Positions 17,101 to 25,482 of a stretch of DNA of 64,000 nt are shown here, piece by piece. The position numbers were made by a program, and so were the translations under genes. The DNA comes from Bacteroides sp. GTDB taxonomy: Bacteria; Bacteroidota; Bacteroidia; Bacteroidales; Bacteroidaceae. The stretch spans positions 1-64,000 of the forward strand of contig DXLO01000008.1 in assembly GCA_019414665.1 (NCBI GenBank), in the 5' to 3' direction. Under the pieces are notes generated by a model. The model did no database searches. It saw nothing but the letters and a program-made list of their open reading frames with translations, and had not been told where the DNA came from. How positions within the stretch are numbered: position 1 is the stretch's first letter; every line of letters starts with the position of its first letter.

Positions 17101-17142
17101 ATTGAAGCTTACGAAGAAGTAGAGGTTAAACAGACTTTGTAA
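14131..17142 (+). CDS. infB: Translation initiation factor IF-2
   Basis: A 1003-residue IF-2, the GTPase that brings initiator tRNA to the ribosome. A small N-terminal domain (residues 1-50) precedes a long low-complexity linker rich in K, E, P and V, then an N-rich stretch around residues 325-365. The GTPase domain begins near residue 500: GHVDHGKTSLLDYI (P-loop), DTPGHEAF (G3) and NKVD (G4). Domains II-IV follow, ending in the fMet-tRNA-binding part with EVREVFN. The linker is of the long kind usual in Bacteroidetes. Last gene of the rimP operon; a palindromic repeat element follows at 17173. Confidence 0.97.
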   Translation: MTIRLNKVTRDLNVGITTVVEFLQKKGYTIEASPNAKITEEQYAVLVKEFSTDKNLKIESEKFSQERQNKDRNKASISIEGFESKKEKEEVVKTVIPEEARPKLKQVGKIDLDNLNKKTAPKVVEPVAKVIEQTPKAEPVVEKVVERKETPQPEKETPKPVVVEEKKPEPAPQPAPAPVLEEKKEPKIEKTEEKTPQVKEMEKETPEAAPVQEKEEDDVFKIRPTEFKSKINVVGQIDLAALNQSTRPKKKSKEEKRKEREEKDKQRQEQRKLMKDAIIKEIRKGDDKISKNSVNDDAAKKKKRNRINKERVDINAAGTTNAGGASNNNQRNDNANRPNRNNNSKPNGNNNQGGGKFNKDRFKKPVVKAEVSDEDVAKQVKETLARLTNKTKNKAAKYRKEKRENVQNRLMEQEEMEQEDSKILKLTEFVTANELASMMDIPVTQVIATCMSIGIMVSINQRLDAETINLVAEEFGYKTEYVSAEVAQAITEEEDNEEDLQPRAPIVTVMGHVDHGKTSLLDYIRKANVIAGEAGGITQHIGAYNVKLEDGRHITFLDTPGHEAFTAMRARGAKVTDIAIIIVAADDNVMPQTKEAINHAMAAGVPIVFAINKVDKPHANPDKIKEELAAMNFLVEEWGGKYQSQDISAKKGTGVHDLLEKVLLEAEMLDLKANPDRKATGSIIESSLDKGRGYVATMLVANGTLKMGDIVLAGTSYGKVKAMFNERNQRIKEAGPSEPVLILGLNGAPAAGDTFHVIDTEQEARDIANKREQLQREQGLRTQKLLTLDEVGRRLALGDFHELNVIVKGDVDGSVEALSDSLIKLSTEQVQVNVIHKGVGQISESDVTLAAASDAIIVGFQVRPSSSAGKLAEQEGVDIRKYSVIYDAIEEVKAAMEGMLAPTLKEQITATIEVREVFNITKVGLVAGAMVKTGKVKRSDKARLIRDGIVVFTGAINALKRFKDDVKEVGTNFECGISLTNCNDIKVGDIIEAYEEVEVKQTL

Positions 17143-17172
17143 TACACTGAAGTCTGAGAATATAGATGGTAA

Positions 17173-17253
17173 TGTCATCCTGAGCATAGCGAAGGATCTG
17201 GCACCTCGCCCAGCGCGTGGGCTGGCAGATTCTTCGCTTTGTTCAGAATGGCA
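17173..17253. repeat. Dispersed palindromic repeat (REP-like), copy 1
   Basis: TGTCATCCTGAGCATAGCG and following bases (17173-17202) form an imperfect inverted repeat with 17221-17253, whose reverse complement begins TGCCATTCTGAACAAAGCG. A small hairpin (GCCCAGCGCGTGGGC) fills the centre. The same sequence type recurs at 43217-43285 and in part at 36956-37002. It separates infB from cvpA and could fold in RNA and act as a terminator or stabiliser. Confidence 0.7.
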
Positions 17254-17280
17254 TTACTGCTTTTTGTAATAACGATAAAG

Positions 17281-17784
17281 ATGGCGACAATAGATATTAT
17301 TATATTGGCTATGATTGGTGTGGGTGTCATTATGGGATTAATAAAAGGATTTGTGAAGCAGATGGCGTCTATTGTAGGGTTGATAGCCGGATTGCTGATG
17401 GCTCGTGCCTTGTTTGGCATTGTTGCCGAAAGGTTGGCGCCGGTTCTAGGTACTTCGACGACTGTAGCACAGGTCTTGGCTTTTATATTGATCTGGATAG
17501 CTGTACCTTTAGGTTTTGCGTTCGTCGCCTCTTTGTTGACAAAAGCATTGGATGCTGTGCACCTGGGATGGCTGAACCGTTGGTTAGGCAGCGGATTGGG
17601 AGCATTGAAGTATATGATACTGATAGGGTTAGCTATTCATGTGATAGAATATATAGATCCGAACAATGAGATGATCAGTGCAACAAAAAAGAAGGAATCA
17701 GTGTTATATTATTCTATGAGGGACTTGTCCGGTATCTTTTTTCCGGTATTTAAGAATGTAACAGAACAATTAATAGAAATATAA
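17281..17784 (+). CDS. CvpA-family inner-membrane protein
   Basis: A 167-residue membrane protein of the CvpA (colicin V production) family. Four hydrophobic helices are visible, starting with MATIDIIILAMIGVGVIMGL and the family's conserved KGFVKQMASIVGLIAGL; the third and fourth hold FILIWIAVPLGFAFVAS and LKYMILIGLAIHVIEY. The ATG at 17281 gives the usual CvpA start, while the longer frame from 17239 begins inside the repeat element. Bacterial CvpA proteins affect envelope integrity, though the biochemical role is not known. The stop codon is seven bases from sufB, so it probably leads the suf operon. Confidence 0.87.
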   Translation: MATIDIIILAMIGVGVIMGLIKGFVKQMASIVGLIAGLLMARALFGIVAERLAPVLGTSTTVAQVLAFILIWIAVPLGFAFVASLLTKALDAVHLGWLNRWLGSGLGALKYMILIGLAIHVIEYIDPNNEMISATKKKESVLYYSMRDLSGIFFPVFKNVTEQLIEI

Positions 17785-17791
17785 GATAGAT

Positions 17792-19243
17792 ATGCAAGAA
17801 GAACCCAATAAATATGTGAAAGAACTGACGCAGGAGAAGTACAAATATGGCTTCACCACAGAAGTTCACACAGATATTATAGAAAGGGGATTGAATGAGG
17901 ATGTTATCCGCTTGATTTCTGCAAAGAAGAACGAGCCGGAGTGGTTGCTGGAGTTTCGCCTGAAAGCATACCGCTACTGGTTGACCATGGAGATGCCTGC
18001 ATGGGCACACCTCACTATCCCTGAAATAGATTATCAGGCTATATCCTATTATGCGGACCCTACAAAGAAAAAAGAAGGACCGAAAAGTATGGATGAGGTA
18101 GATCCTGAGTTGATTAAAACTTTCAATAAATTAGGTATTCCTTTGGAGGAGCAAATGGCGTTGAGCGGTATGGCAGTAGATGCTGTCATGGACTCTGTAT
18201 CCGTCAAGACTACATTTAAAGAAACCTTGTTGGAAAAAGGGATTATTTTTTGTTCGTTCAGTGAAGCGGTGCGTGAGCATCCCGATTTGGTGAAGAAATA
18301 TCTGGGTTCGGTGGTCGGGCCGCGGGATAATTTCTTTGCAGCCTTGAACTCGGCAGTATTCAGTGACGGATCGTTTGTATATATTCCGAAAGGAGTGCGT
18401 TGTCCTATGGAACTCTCCACTTATTTCCGTATCAATGCAGCCAATACCGGTCAGTTTGAGCGTACACTGATTGTTGCGGATGATGATAGTTATGTTTCTT
18501 ATCTGGAAGGATGTACGGCCCCTATGCGGGATGAGAACCAATTACATGCGGCCATAGTGGAGATTGTGGTGCACGACCGTGCGGAAGTGAAATATTCTAC
18601 CGTACAGAACTGGTATCCGGGAGATGCCGAAGGCAAAGGAGGAGTATATAACTTTGTGACAAAACGCGGTCATTGCAAAGGAGTGGATAGCAAATTGAGT
18701 TGGACACAGGTGGAAACCGGATCGGCCATTACTTGGAAATATCCCAGTTGTATCCTGAGTGGAGATAATTCTACTGCTGAATTCTATTCGGTGGCAGTAA
18801 CGAATAACTATCAGCAGGCTGATACGGGGACTAAAATGATTCATTTAGGCAGAAATACCCGTAGTACCATTGTTAGTAAAGGAATCAGTGCCGGAAAGAG
18901 CCAGAACTCTTATCGTGGTCTGGTACGTGTGGCTCAGAAAGCAGACAATGCCCGTAATTACAGTCAGTGTGACTCTTTGTTGCTGGGGAGCCAGTGTGGT
19001 GCTCATACATTCCCATATATGGATATTCATAACGAGACAGCTGTGGTGGAACATGAGGCGACAACCAGCAAGATCAGCGAAGACCAGTTGTTTTATTGCA
19101 ATCAGCGCGGTATTCCTACAGAAGATGCTATTGGGTTGATTGTCAATGGATATGCAAAAGAAGTACTGAATAAACTTCCAATGGAGTTTGCGGTGGAGGC
19201 ACAGAAACTGCTGGCTATTTCTCTAGAGGGAAGTGTAGGATAA
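17792..19243 (+). CDS. sufB: Fe-S cluster assembly scaffold SufB
   Basis: A 483-residue SufB, core of the SufBCD complex that builds iron-sulfur clusters in the cytoplasm. The full-length family pattern is present: an N-terminal helical part with LLEFRLKAYRYW, the beta-helix core beginning near SDGSFVYIPKGVRCPMELSTYFRINA, the segment SYLEGCTAPMRDENQLHAA, and the conserved C-terminal CNQRGIPTEDAIGLIVNGYAKEVL. It lies seven bases after cvpA and is followed by sufC, sufD and sufS in the usual Bacteroidetes order. No suf-type repressor gene is in the cluster. Confidence 0.97.
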   Translation: MQEEPNKYVKELTQEKYKYGFTTEVHTDIIERGLNEDVIRLISAKKNEPEWLLEFRLKAYRYWLTMEMPAWAHLTIPEIDYQAISYYADPTKKKEGPKSMDEVDPELIKTFNKLGIPLEEQMALSGMAVDAVMDSVSVKTTFKETLLEKGIIFCSFSEAVREHPDLVKKYLGSVVGPRDNFFAALNSAVFSDGSFVYIPKGVRCPMELSTYFRINAANTGQFERTLIVADDDSYVSYLEGCTAPMRDENQLHAAIVEIVVHDRAEVKYSTVQNWYPGDAEGKGGVYNFVTKRGHCKGVDSKLSWTQVETGSAITWKYPSCILSGDNSTAEFYSVAVTNNYQQADTGTKMIHLGRNTRSTIVSKGISAGKSQNSYRGLVRVAQKADNARNYSQCDSLLLGSQCGAHTFPYMDIHNETAVVEHEATTSKISEDQLFYCNQRGIPTEDAIGLIVNGYAKEVLNKLPMEFAVEAQKLLAISLEGSVG

Positions 19244-19270
19244 ATGAAGAACTAAGAATTTAATAGAATT

Positions 19271-20023
19271 ATGTTAGAGATAAAAGACTTACATGCCAGT
19301 GTCAATGGCAAAGAAATATTGAAAGGTATTAATCTAAGCATAAAGAAAGGTGAAGTTCATGCTATTATGGGACCCAACGGTTCCGGAAAGAGTACCCTTT
19401 CGTCTGTGTTGGTAGGCAATCCGGCTTTTGAGGTAACGAAAGGTTCGGTGACTTTTGAAGGAAAAGATTTGTTGGCTTTGAGTCCTGAGGATCGCAGTCA
19501 TGAAGGTCTGTTTTTGTCTTTCCAATATCCGGTGGAGATTCCCGGAGTCAGTATGGTGAACTTTATGCGTGCGGCGGTAAACGAGCAGCGTAAATATAAA
19601 GGCCTCCCTGCATTGACAGCCAGTGAGTTCTTGAAGCTGATGCGCGAGAAGCGGGCTGTGGTGGAATTGGATAATAAATTGGCAAACCGTTCGGTAAACG
19701 AGGGATTCAGCGGTGGTGAGAAGAAGCGCAATGAGATCTTCCAGATGGCTATGCTGGAACCTAAGTTGAGCATTTTGGATGAAACGGATTCCGGTCTTGA
19801 TATTGATGCGTTGCGTATTGTAGCCGAGGGTGTGAACAAACTGAAAACTCCCGAAACAAGTTGTATCGTCATTACGCACTATCAACGGTTGCTGGATTAT
19901 ATCAAACCCGATATTGTACATGTATTGTATAAAGGACGTATTGTGAAGACTGCGGGTCCCGAATTGGCTTTGGAACTGGAAGAGCGTGGTTACGACTGGA
20001 TAAAAGCCGAGTTGGGAGAATAA
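19271..20023 (+). CDS. sufC: Fe-S assembly ATPase SufC
   Basis: A 250-residue ABC-type ATPase that drives the SufBCD complex. Walker A is GPNGSGKS near residue 37, the signature is FSGGEKKRNEI and Walker B reads LSILDETDSGLD, followed by the switch histidine in ITHYQRLL. SufC differs from transport ATPases in having no membrane partner; its partners are the SufB and SufD proteins encoded on either side. Normal length, intact motifs, 27 bases after sufB. Confidence 0.97.
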   Translation: MLEIKDLHASVNGKEILKGINLSIKKGEVHAIMGPNGSGKSTLSSVLVGNPAFEVTKGSVTFEGKDLLALSPEDRSHEGLFLSFQYPVEIPGVSMVNFMRAAVNEQRKYKGLPALTASEFLKLMREKRAVVELDNKLANRSVNEGFSGGEKKRNEIFQMAMLEPKLSILDETDSGLDIDALRIVAEGVNKLKTPETSCIVITHYQRLLDYIKPDIVHVLYKGRIVKTAGPELALELEERGYDWIKAELGE

Positions 20024-20052
20024 TAATTTGATGCCTAAAGAAGAAAGTGATT

Positions 20053-21396
20053 ATGAGAGCAGAACAACAATATATTGATCTCTTTTCTCAATGTGAGGCG
20101 ATGATTTGCCGGCATAGTGCCGAGGTGCTGAACGCTCCCCGTGCGCAAGCTTTCGCAGATTTCGAAAAATTAGGTTTCCCTACCCGCAAACAGGAGAAGT
20201 ATAAATATACGGATGTGAGCAAGTTGTTCGAGCCGGATTATGGTTTGAATTTGAACAGACTCGACATTCCGGTGAATCCGTATGAAGTGTTCAAGTGCGA
20301 TGTACCTAATATGAGTACCGCTCTTTATTTTGTAGTAAACGATGCTTTTTATCGTAAGGCTTTGCCGAAGGCACAATTGCCGGAAGGAGTGTTGCTTGGC
20401 AGCTTGAAAGAGCTGTCTGAACAATATCCGGCTTTGGTCAAGCAGTATTATGGCAAGTTGGCAGATACTTCCAAGGATGGTGTGACCGCCTTCAATACTA
20501 CTTTTGCCCAGGATGGCTTTATGCTGTATGTGCCGAAAGGCGTGGTGGTGGACAAACCCATTCAACTGGTGAACATATTGCGTGCTGATGTTAATTTTAT
20601 GGTGAACCGCCGTGTGCTGGTTGTGCTGGAAGAAGGTGCGCAGGCTCGTCTGTTGATTTGTGATCATGCCATGGATAATGTAAATTTCCTTTCTACTCAG
20701 GTTATTGAGGTCTTTGCAAAAGAAAATGCTACTTTCGATCTTTATGAACTGGAAGAAACCCATACCAGCACAGTGCGTTTCAGTAACCTCTATGTGAACC
20801 AGGAGGCAGACAGTAATGTGCTTTTGAATGGTATGACTTTGCATAACGGTACTACGCGTAATACAACTGAAGTAACTTTGGCCGGACGTGGAGCTGAGAT
20901 CAATTTGTGTGGTATGGTCATTGCCGATAAGAATGAACAGGTGGACAATCATACTTTCATTGACCACAAGGTTGCTGATTGCACTAGTAATGAGCTGTTT
21001 AAATATGTATTGGATGATCAGGCGACAGGTGCGTTTGCCGGAAAAGTATTGGTACGTGAAGGAGCACAACATACTAATTCCCAACAAACCAACCGCAACC
21101 TCTGTGCTACTCGTGATGCCCATATGTACACTCAGCCGCAACTGGAAATTTATGCGGATGACGTAAAATGCTCTCACGGAGCTACTGTCGGTCAGCTGGA
21201 TGAAAATGCGTTGTTCTATATGCAACAGCGTGGTATCAGTCTGAAGGAAGCACGTTTATTGCTTATGTTTGCTTTTGTCAATGAAGTAATAGATACGATC
21301 CGCCTGGATGCATTGAAAGACCGTTTGCATCTGTTGGTGGAAAAACGTTTCCGTGGTGAGTTGAATAAATGTCAGGGATGTGCGATATGTAAATAA
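20053..21396 (+). CDS. sufD: Fe-S assembly protein SufD
   Basis: A 447-residue SufD, paralogue and partner of SufB. The core beta-helix is clear (DGFMLYVPKGVVVDKPIQL, then FSNLYVNQEADSNVLLNGM), and the C-terminus has the conserved CSHGATVGQLDENALFYMQQRGIS pattern with the CSHG cysteine and histidine used at the SufB-SufD interface. The extreme C-terminus ends KCQGCAICK, adding three cysteines, a tail I recall from related Bacteroidetes. The ATG at 20053 is chosen over a GTG six bases earlier. It is co-transcribed with sufC and sufS. Confidence 0.95.
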   Translation: MRAEQQYIDLFSQCEAMICRHSAEVLNAPRAQAFADFEKLGFPTRKQEKYKYTDVSKLFEPDYGLNLNRLDIPVNPYEVFKCDVPNMSTALYFVVNDAFYRKALPKAQLPEGVLLGSLKELSEQYPALVKQYYGKLADTSKDGVTAFNTTFAQDGFMLYVPKGVVVDKPIQLVNILRADVNFMVNRRVLVVLEEGAQARLLICDHAMDNVNFLSTQVIEVFAKENATFDLYELEETHTSTVRFSNLYVNQEADSNVLLNGMTLHNGTTRNTTEVTLAGRGAEINLCGMVIADKNEQVDNHTFIDHKVADCTSNELFKYVLDDQATGAFAGKVLVREGAQHTNSQQTNRNLCATRDAHMYTQPQLEIYADDVKCSHGATVGQLDENALFYMQQRGISLKEARLLLMFAFVNEVIDTIRLDALKDRLHLLVEKRFRGELNKCQGCAICK

Positions 21397-21402
21397 GACG
21401 CC

Positions 21403-22617
21403 ATGTACGATATACAAAAAATAAGAGAAGATTTTCCGATATTAGATCGGGAGGTGTATGGAAAGCCGCTTATTTATCTGGATAATGGGGCTACCACTCA
21501 GAAACCGCGCCAAGTGGTTGAAGCCATAACCGATGAATATTATTCGGTCAATGCCAATGTGCATCGTGGTGTGCATTTCCTGTCTCAGCAGGCTACCGAG
21601 TTGCATGAAGCTTCTCGTGAGACTGTACGTCGTTTTATCAATGCACGCAGTAGCAATGAAATCGTGTTTACACGGGGCACGACGGAGAGTATCAACCTGT
21701 TGGCTTCTTCTTTTGCCGACAGTCAGATGAAGGAAGGCGATGAAGTGATTGTTTCTGTCATGGAGCATCACAGCAATATTGTACCTTGGCAGTTACAGGC
21801 TGCGCGTAAAGGAATCGTGCTGAAAGTGATTCCCATGAATGACAGGGGAGAACTGTTGTTGGATGAATATGAGAAACTCTTTTCGGAACGGACCAAGCTG
21901 GTGAGTTTCGCTCATGTAAGTAATGTGTTGGGCACTGTCAATCCGGCGAAAGAGATGATTGCGACTGCCCATGCACACGGTGTTCCCGTTTTGATTGACG
22001 GGGCGCAGAGTGTTCCTCACATGAAAGTGGATGTCCAGGATTTGGATGCCGACTTTTTTGCTTTCAGCGGACATAAGATATATGGTCCTACCGGTGTGGG
22101 GGTGCTTTATGGAAAGGAAGAGTGGCTGGATAAGCTTCCACCTTACCAGGGGGGAGGCGAGATGATACAAAGTGTCAGCTTCGAGAAAACGACTTTTAAT
22201 GAATTGCCGTTTAAGTTTGAAGCGGGAACTCCCGATTATATCGGCACTACCGCCTTGGCAAAAGCGTTGGATTATGTATCTGCCATTGGTATGGAGAACA
22301 TTGCTGCCCATGAGCATGAACTGACCCTATATGCCATGCAGCGTCTGAAAGAAATAAACGGGATGCGTATCTTCGGAGAGGCTGAGCATAAGAGCAGTGT
22401 CATTTCTTTCTTGGTAGGAAATATTCATCATTTGGATATGGGTACGTTGCTTGACCGTCTGGGCATTGCCGTACGTACCGGGCATCATTGTGCTCAGCCT
22501 TTGATGATTCGTATGGGGATTGAGGGAACTGTACGTGCTTCTTTCGGTTTGTATAATACCAAGGAGGAGATAGATATGCTGGCTGCCGGCATTGAGCGCG
22601 TCAGCAGGATGTTTTGA
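21403..22617 (+). CDS. sufS: Cysteine desulfurase SufS
   Basis: A 404-residue PLP-dependent cysteine desulfurase of class II, which takes sulfur from cysteine for cluster building. The PLP lysine is in FSGHKIYGPTGVGVLYG and the active cysteine in RTGHHCAQPLMIRMG; the segment YLDNGATTQKPRQVVEA opens the fold. No sufE gene follows here, so the sulfur acceptor must be encoded elsewhere. It begins six bases after sufD and is followed by a strong terminator at 22639, which ends the operon. Confidence 0.96.
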   Translation: MYDIQKIREDFPILDREVYGKPLIYLDNGATTQKPRQVVEAITDEYYSVNANVHRGVHFLSQQATELHEASRETVRRFINARSSNEIVFTRGTTESINLLASSFADSQMKEGDEVIVSVMEHHSNIVPWQLQAARKGIVLKVIPMNDRGELLLDEYEKLFSERTKLVSFAHVSNVLGTVNPAKEMIATAHAHGVPVLIDGAQSVPHMKVDVQDLDADFFAFSGHKIYGPTGVGVLYGKEEWLDKLPPYQGGGEMIQSVSFEKTTFNELPFKFEAGTPDYIGTTALAKALDYVSAIGMENIAAHEHELTLYAMQRLKEINGMRIFGEAEHKSSVISFLVGNIHHLDMGTLLDRLGIAVRTGHHCAQPLMIRMGIEGTVRASFGLYNTKEEIDMLAAGIERVSRMF

Positions 22618-22638
22618 TTTCTCCAAACGAAATAAGTC

Positions 22639-22680
22639 GCCTGCCATTGATAAACATTATATTAATGGCAGGCTTTTTTT
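22639..22680 (+). terminator. Terminator of the suf operon
   Basis: GCCTGCCATT at 22639-22648 and AATGGCAGGC at 22664-22673 form a perfect stem followed by seven T. Confidence 0.9.
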
Positions 22681-22858
22681 GTATAACAAGAATCAGCGGA
22701 ACTTCCCACAAGATTGGGAGAAACTTCTCACAAGATTTGCCGCATCTTGTAACAAGATATCAGGCATCCCGGTTTCTTGCGTCTTTTTATGTTCTTTTCT
22801 GTGGGCATATTCCTCTTCCGGTGGGAAATATGCCCCTCCCGAAGAATTGCCCCAAAAA

Positions 22859-23162
22859 TCCTTCAGAAGTTTCAGCCTCTCCGCAAACTGCCTGTTCATG
22901 GGCTTTCCGGCTGAAGGATTGGCTCTTAAAATTCTTCAGCCGGGTATTTATTCTTTCAGCCGGCATATACGTTTTTTCAGCTATGGCTGTGTACTTTCCG
23001 GCATCTTCGGAGTTTTCCCCATGTACCTGCGTGCTTTTCACCTTTCGGCCATTGGGTACGCTGAAGAATTTTTTTTCAGTCTGAAAGATTTCGAGGTATC
23101 AATTCTTCAGCCGGAATGCCGATGAACAAAGCGTTTGCGGAGAGGCTGAAACTTCTGAAGGA
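22859..23162. repeat. 30-bp perfect inverted repeat enclosing 244 bp
   Basis: The 30 bases at 22859-22888, starting TCCTTCAGAAGTTTCAGCC, are the exact reverse complement of 23133-23162. The interior is non-coding and contains several inverted and direct copies of CTTCAGCCGG. The structure resembles a miniature inverted-repeat element or a long structured RNA; there is no transposase and I see no clear target duplication. Confidence 0.75.
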
Positions 23163-23202
23163 AAAATAAGTGTTTTGCTATGTGTATATAAAGAAACAGG
23201 AG

Positions 23203-23260
23203 AAACAACAGGACGTATTAATAAAAGCTCTTGATGTTTTTTTAATATGTCCTGTTGTTT
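23203..23260. repeat. Hairpin
   Basis: AAACAACAGGAC at 23203-23214 is the exact reverse complement of GTCCTGTTGTTT at 23249-23260, with further imperfect pairing inside (GTATTAAT against TTTAATAT). Role unknown. Confidence 0.6.
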
Positions 23261-23458
23261 TTAAAAAAGGGGCAGATGTTTTGAAGTTTCCTGTTGTGAA
23301 GTGTGAACACATACGGATGTATAGGCTGAAGGATATATCATGTTGCAGCCGGAAGATATATAATCTTACACCTGTAACATTCTACTCATTCATTGGAGAA
23401 TTTTTATCACTTCTGAAAAGAGTGTATTGGGGGTAACAGGTAATACGATATAAAAGTA

Positions 23459-23488
23459 GGGGGCCGCATTCATCACGAGTGCAGCCCT
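23459..23488 (-). terminator. Terminator of the GH2-GH63 operon
   Basis: On the minus strand GGGCTGCACTC pairs with GAATGCGGCCC (one mismatch, one G-U pair) and is followed by a T-rich stretch. It lies about 45 bases after the stop codon of the GH63 gene at 23531. Confidence 0.65.
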
Positions 23489-23530
23489 CCTTGGTATTGT
23501 ATTATTTATATTAAGGTAAAAAGAGAGAGT

Positions 23531-25465
23531 TTATTTGCCGTAATCATCGTATAACATCAGCAAATGTGATGAACTCCAACTGAAATGGGGAGCTTTTAAC
23601 AATTCACCGGTGTGTGTGCCATAGTTTTCATGTATCGGTGCGCCTTCTTTCAAGCCTTGCAGACGGTCGAATACCTGGAGGGTGTATTCATCCGCCATCT
23701 TGTTATATCCATAATTGCGCAGGCCGCGGATAGCGAAGTAAGTCTGGTCCAACCAGATAGGACCACGCCAGTAGCCGCGCGGATTGTACTTCGGATGGTC
23801 TGCTGCCACTGTGGGGAAGGGAATGTATGTAGAAAACTTGGCTGTATCGGTCAGCAGGGGCAGCATGGCTTTTACCTGATCGGCCGTGGCAACTTTTGTC
23901 CATAAGGGGGTGTATGCTTCGCATCCCGGTTCCTGTATGAAGCTTCCGTCTTTTAAGCGGCGATCGAAGAAGAAACCTTTTTCTTTGTCGAAGAAATAAT
24001 CGGCTACCTGGCTGCTGTAATCCGGACCATCGAAAGTTACTCCCAAAATGCCGGCGAACTTTTTCAATAACTTGCATTCCAAAGCCAGATAGGCATTCAG
24101 GTCAACACTTTCCTGATCCATGCTCCATGCATCCTCCGCACCGTCATTTTTCAGCATCTTGGCATCATCGAAACGGATGGCGTTATCCATGCCGCTTTCC
24201 CATGCTGCCGCTTCCAGTGTACCATCGGTGGAACCGTATTCACACATACCGTTGCGGTTATGGTCACGCTTGTTGTACCACCATTTGTAATAGGCCATCA
24301 ATTGCGGATACATTTCGCTGATGAATGCCGTATCATTGGTATGGGTGAATATTTCGTCTACAGCCCAGGATACGAGAGGAGGTTTGCTGTCGCGTGCATT
24401 GTTTTCGGCAGGATCGGTGTAGATGCAGTCTATAATCATGCCGTCCGGTTGCTGGTAGTCAAACATGGCGCGGATGTTGTCTTTGGCAAGTTTAGGATCG
24501 AATTTTGCCAGGGCGGCAGAGAAGCGCCAGGTGTCCCAGGCCCAGAATCCTACGAAGTAGTATGCTGCATGACTCGGAACAATTCCTTCGTGGAGCAATC
24601 CGCCACGGTGGGTACGCCAGTTGCTGATAAGTGTAACAACTGCTTTCACGGCGATACGGTCATACTCAGGTTTCATATCTTTGCGCAGAATCTTGGTGAG
24701 ATAACCTTCCCAGCGTTCTTTGTTGGCTTTGAGCCCTTCCTGCGGATTGCTTAGAGCCAATTGCGCTTTCTGTAATCCGGCAGAAAGTTCTTTTTCTCCG
24801 GTATAGAAAGAAATGGCTACGTAGGTGTCGTGTTCGCTGCCATTGATTTTTGCCTGGTAATTATTGTCAGTGCCCTTTACGCTAACATCCGGGGTAAAAG
24901 TTAATGCTACAATCTCACCGGAGGGATGACGGGCGATGACGGTATTCTGGTCTGTTTGGACTTGTATCTCTTTTCCCCATTGGCTGGCAGTTAAGGAGAG
25001 TTCCTTTCCTGCATCGGAGTGAATGCGGAGCAATGCGGTAGAAGCATCTAAAAAATTCAAGCGTTGAATGATTTTACCTTCCTCTGAACTTGCCGAAAGA
25101 TATAACTCTCCCGGGAAATAACAAGTGGAATCCGGAGTAAATATAACATTCGCCTGATCGGCATATCTTACCGTGACAGCAGATTGCGCCATCCATTGGC
25201 GTCGGTTCATATCCAGACTGAACGGACCGCAGAAACCGTTCACCCAGTGATCTTTCTGCGGAAGGGTAAATCCCATCCAGGAACCGGCGTCTGTAAACCA
25301 TCCCCCGCAACGTGTCAGTGTATCGGGGGTATAGGTTATATCCAGTATGTTATTGAATTCATATCTTTTGCCTGTGGGGATGTTCTCACCGGCAGGTGTG
25401 CAGGCCGTTGTGAGACCTGCGACTACTGCTGTGAGAAGAATGATTTTGGTAAATTTATATTTCAT
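23531..25465 (-). CDS. GH63-type glycoside hydrolase lipoprotein (YgjK/alpha-glucosidase-like)
   Basis: A 644-residue lipoprotein with signal MKYKFTKIILLTAVVAGL and lipobox cysteine at TTACTPAG. The C-terminal two thirds form an (alpha/alpha)6 barrel of the GH63 family, to which E. coli YgjK belongs: GFWAWDTWRFSAAL, FDYQQPDGMI, SWAVDEIF, then NPRGYWRGPIWLDQTYFAI near the end. Such enzymes cleave alpha-glucosidic or related linkages with inversion; the exact substrate cannot be read here. It follows the GH2 gene by 17 bases and ends at a terminator, so it is the last gene of the operon. An assignment to a neighbouring clan such as GH37 is less likely. Confidence 0.85.
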   Translation of the reverse strand: MKYKFTKIILLTAVVAGLTTACTPAGENIPTGKRYEFNNILDITYTPDTLTRCGGWFTDAGSWMGFTLPQKDHWVNGFCGPFSLDMNRRQWMAQSAVTVRYADQANVIFTPDSTCYFPGELYLSASSEEGKIIQRLNFLDASTALLRIHSDAGKELSLTASQWGKEIQVQTDQNTVIARHPSGEIVALTFTPDVSVKGTDNNYQAKINGSEHDTYVAISFYTGEKELSAGLQKAQLALSNPQEGLKANKERWEGYLTKILRKDMKPEYDRIAVKAVVTLISNWRTHRGGLLHEGIVPSHAAYYFVGFWAWDTWRFSAALAKFDPKLAKDNIRAMFDYQQPDGMIIDCIYTDPAENNARDSKPPLVSWAVDEIFTHTNDTAFISEMYPQLMAYYKWWYNKRDHNRNGMCEYGSTDGTLEAAAWESGMDNAIRFDDAKMLKNDGAEDAWSMDQESVDLNAYLALECKLLKKFAGILGVTFDGPDYSSQVADYFFDKEKGFFFDRRLKDGSFIQEPGCEAYTPLWTKVATADQVKAMLPLLTDTAKFSTYIPFPTVAADHPKYNPRGYWRGPIWLDQTYFAIRGLRNYGYNKMADEYTLQVFDRLQGLKEGAPIHENYGTHTGELLKAPHFSWSSSHLLMLYDDYGK

Positions 25466-25482
25466 GTCATTTCGTTATTATT

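Larger units (their letters stand above)
22681..23530. other. Gene-free stretch with nested repeats
   Basis: No convincing coding region is present over about 850 bp; open frames here lack good starts, families and normal composition. The DNA instead holds two direct copies of ACTTCCCACAAGATT (22701 and 22723), a hairpin GGGCATATT/AATATGCCC (22803-22835), a large inverted repeat (22859-23162), a further hairpin (23203-23260) and the terminator of the minus-strand glycosidase genes (23459-23488). The motif TTCTTCAGCCGG and its complement recur at least four times between 22910 and 23115. Confidence 0.7.

Noticed and set aside
20170..21225. Long minus-strand open frame opposite sufD
   Set aside because: Antisense shadow of a well-supported conserved gene; no ribosome-binding context or recognisable domain.
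22701..22737. Two direct repeats (22-bp period) considered as a CRISPR fragment
   Set aside because: Only two units of about 15 bp, spacer of 7 bases, no cas genes.
22592..23125. Open frames of 156-177 codons after sufS
   Set aside because: They run through the suf terminator and the repeat-rich region in two overlapping frames, and the protein sequences are compositionally random.
23170..23436. 88-codon frame with cysteine-rich sequence
   Set aside because: No good start or family, and the frame runs through the hairpin at 23203-23260.
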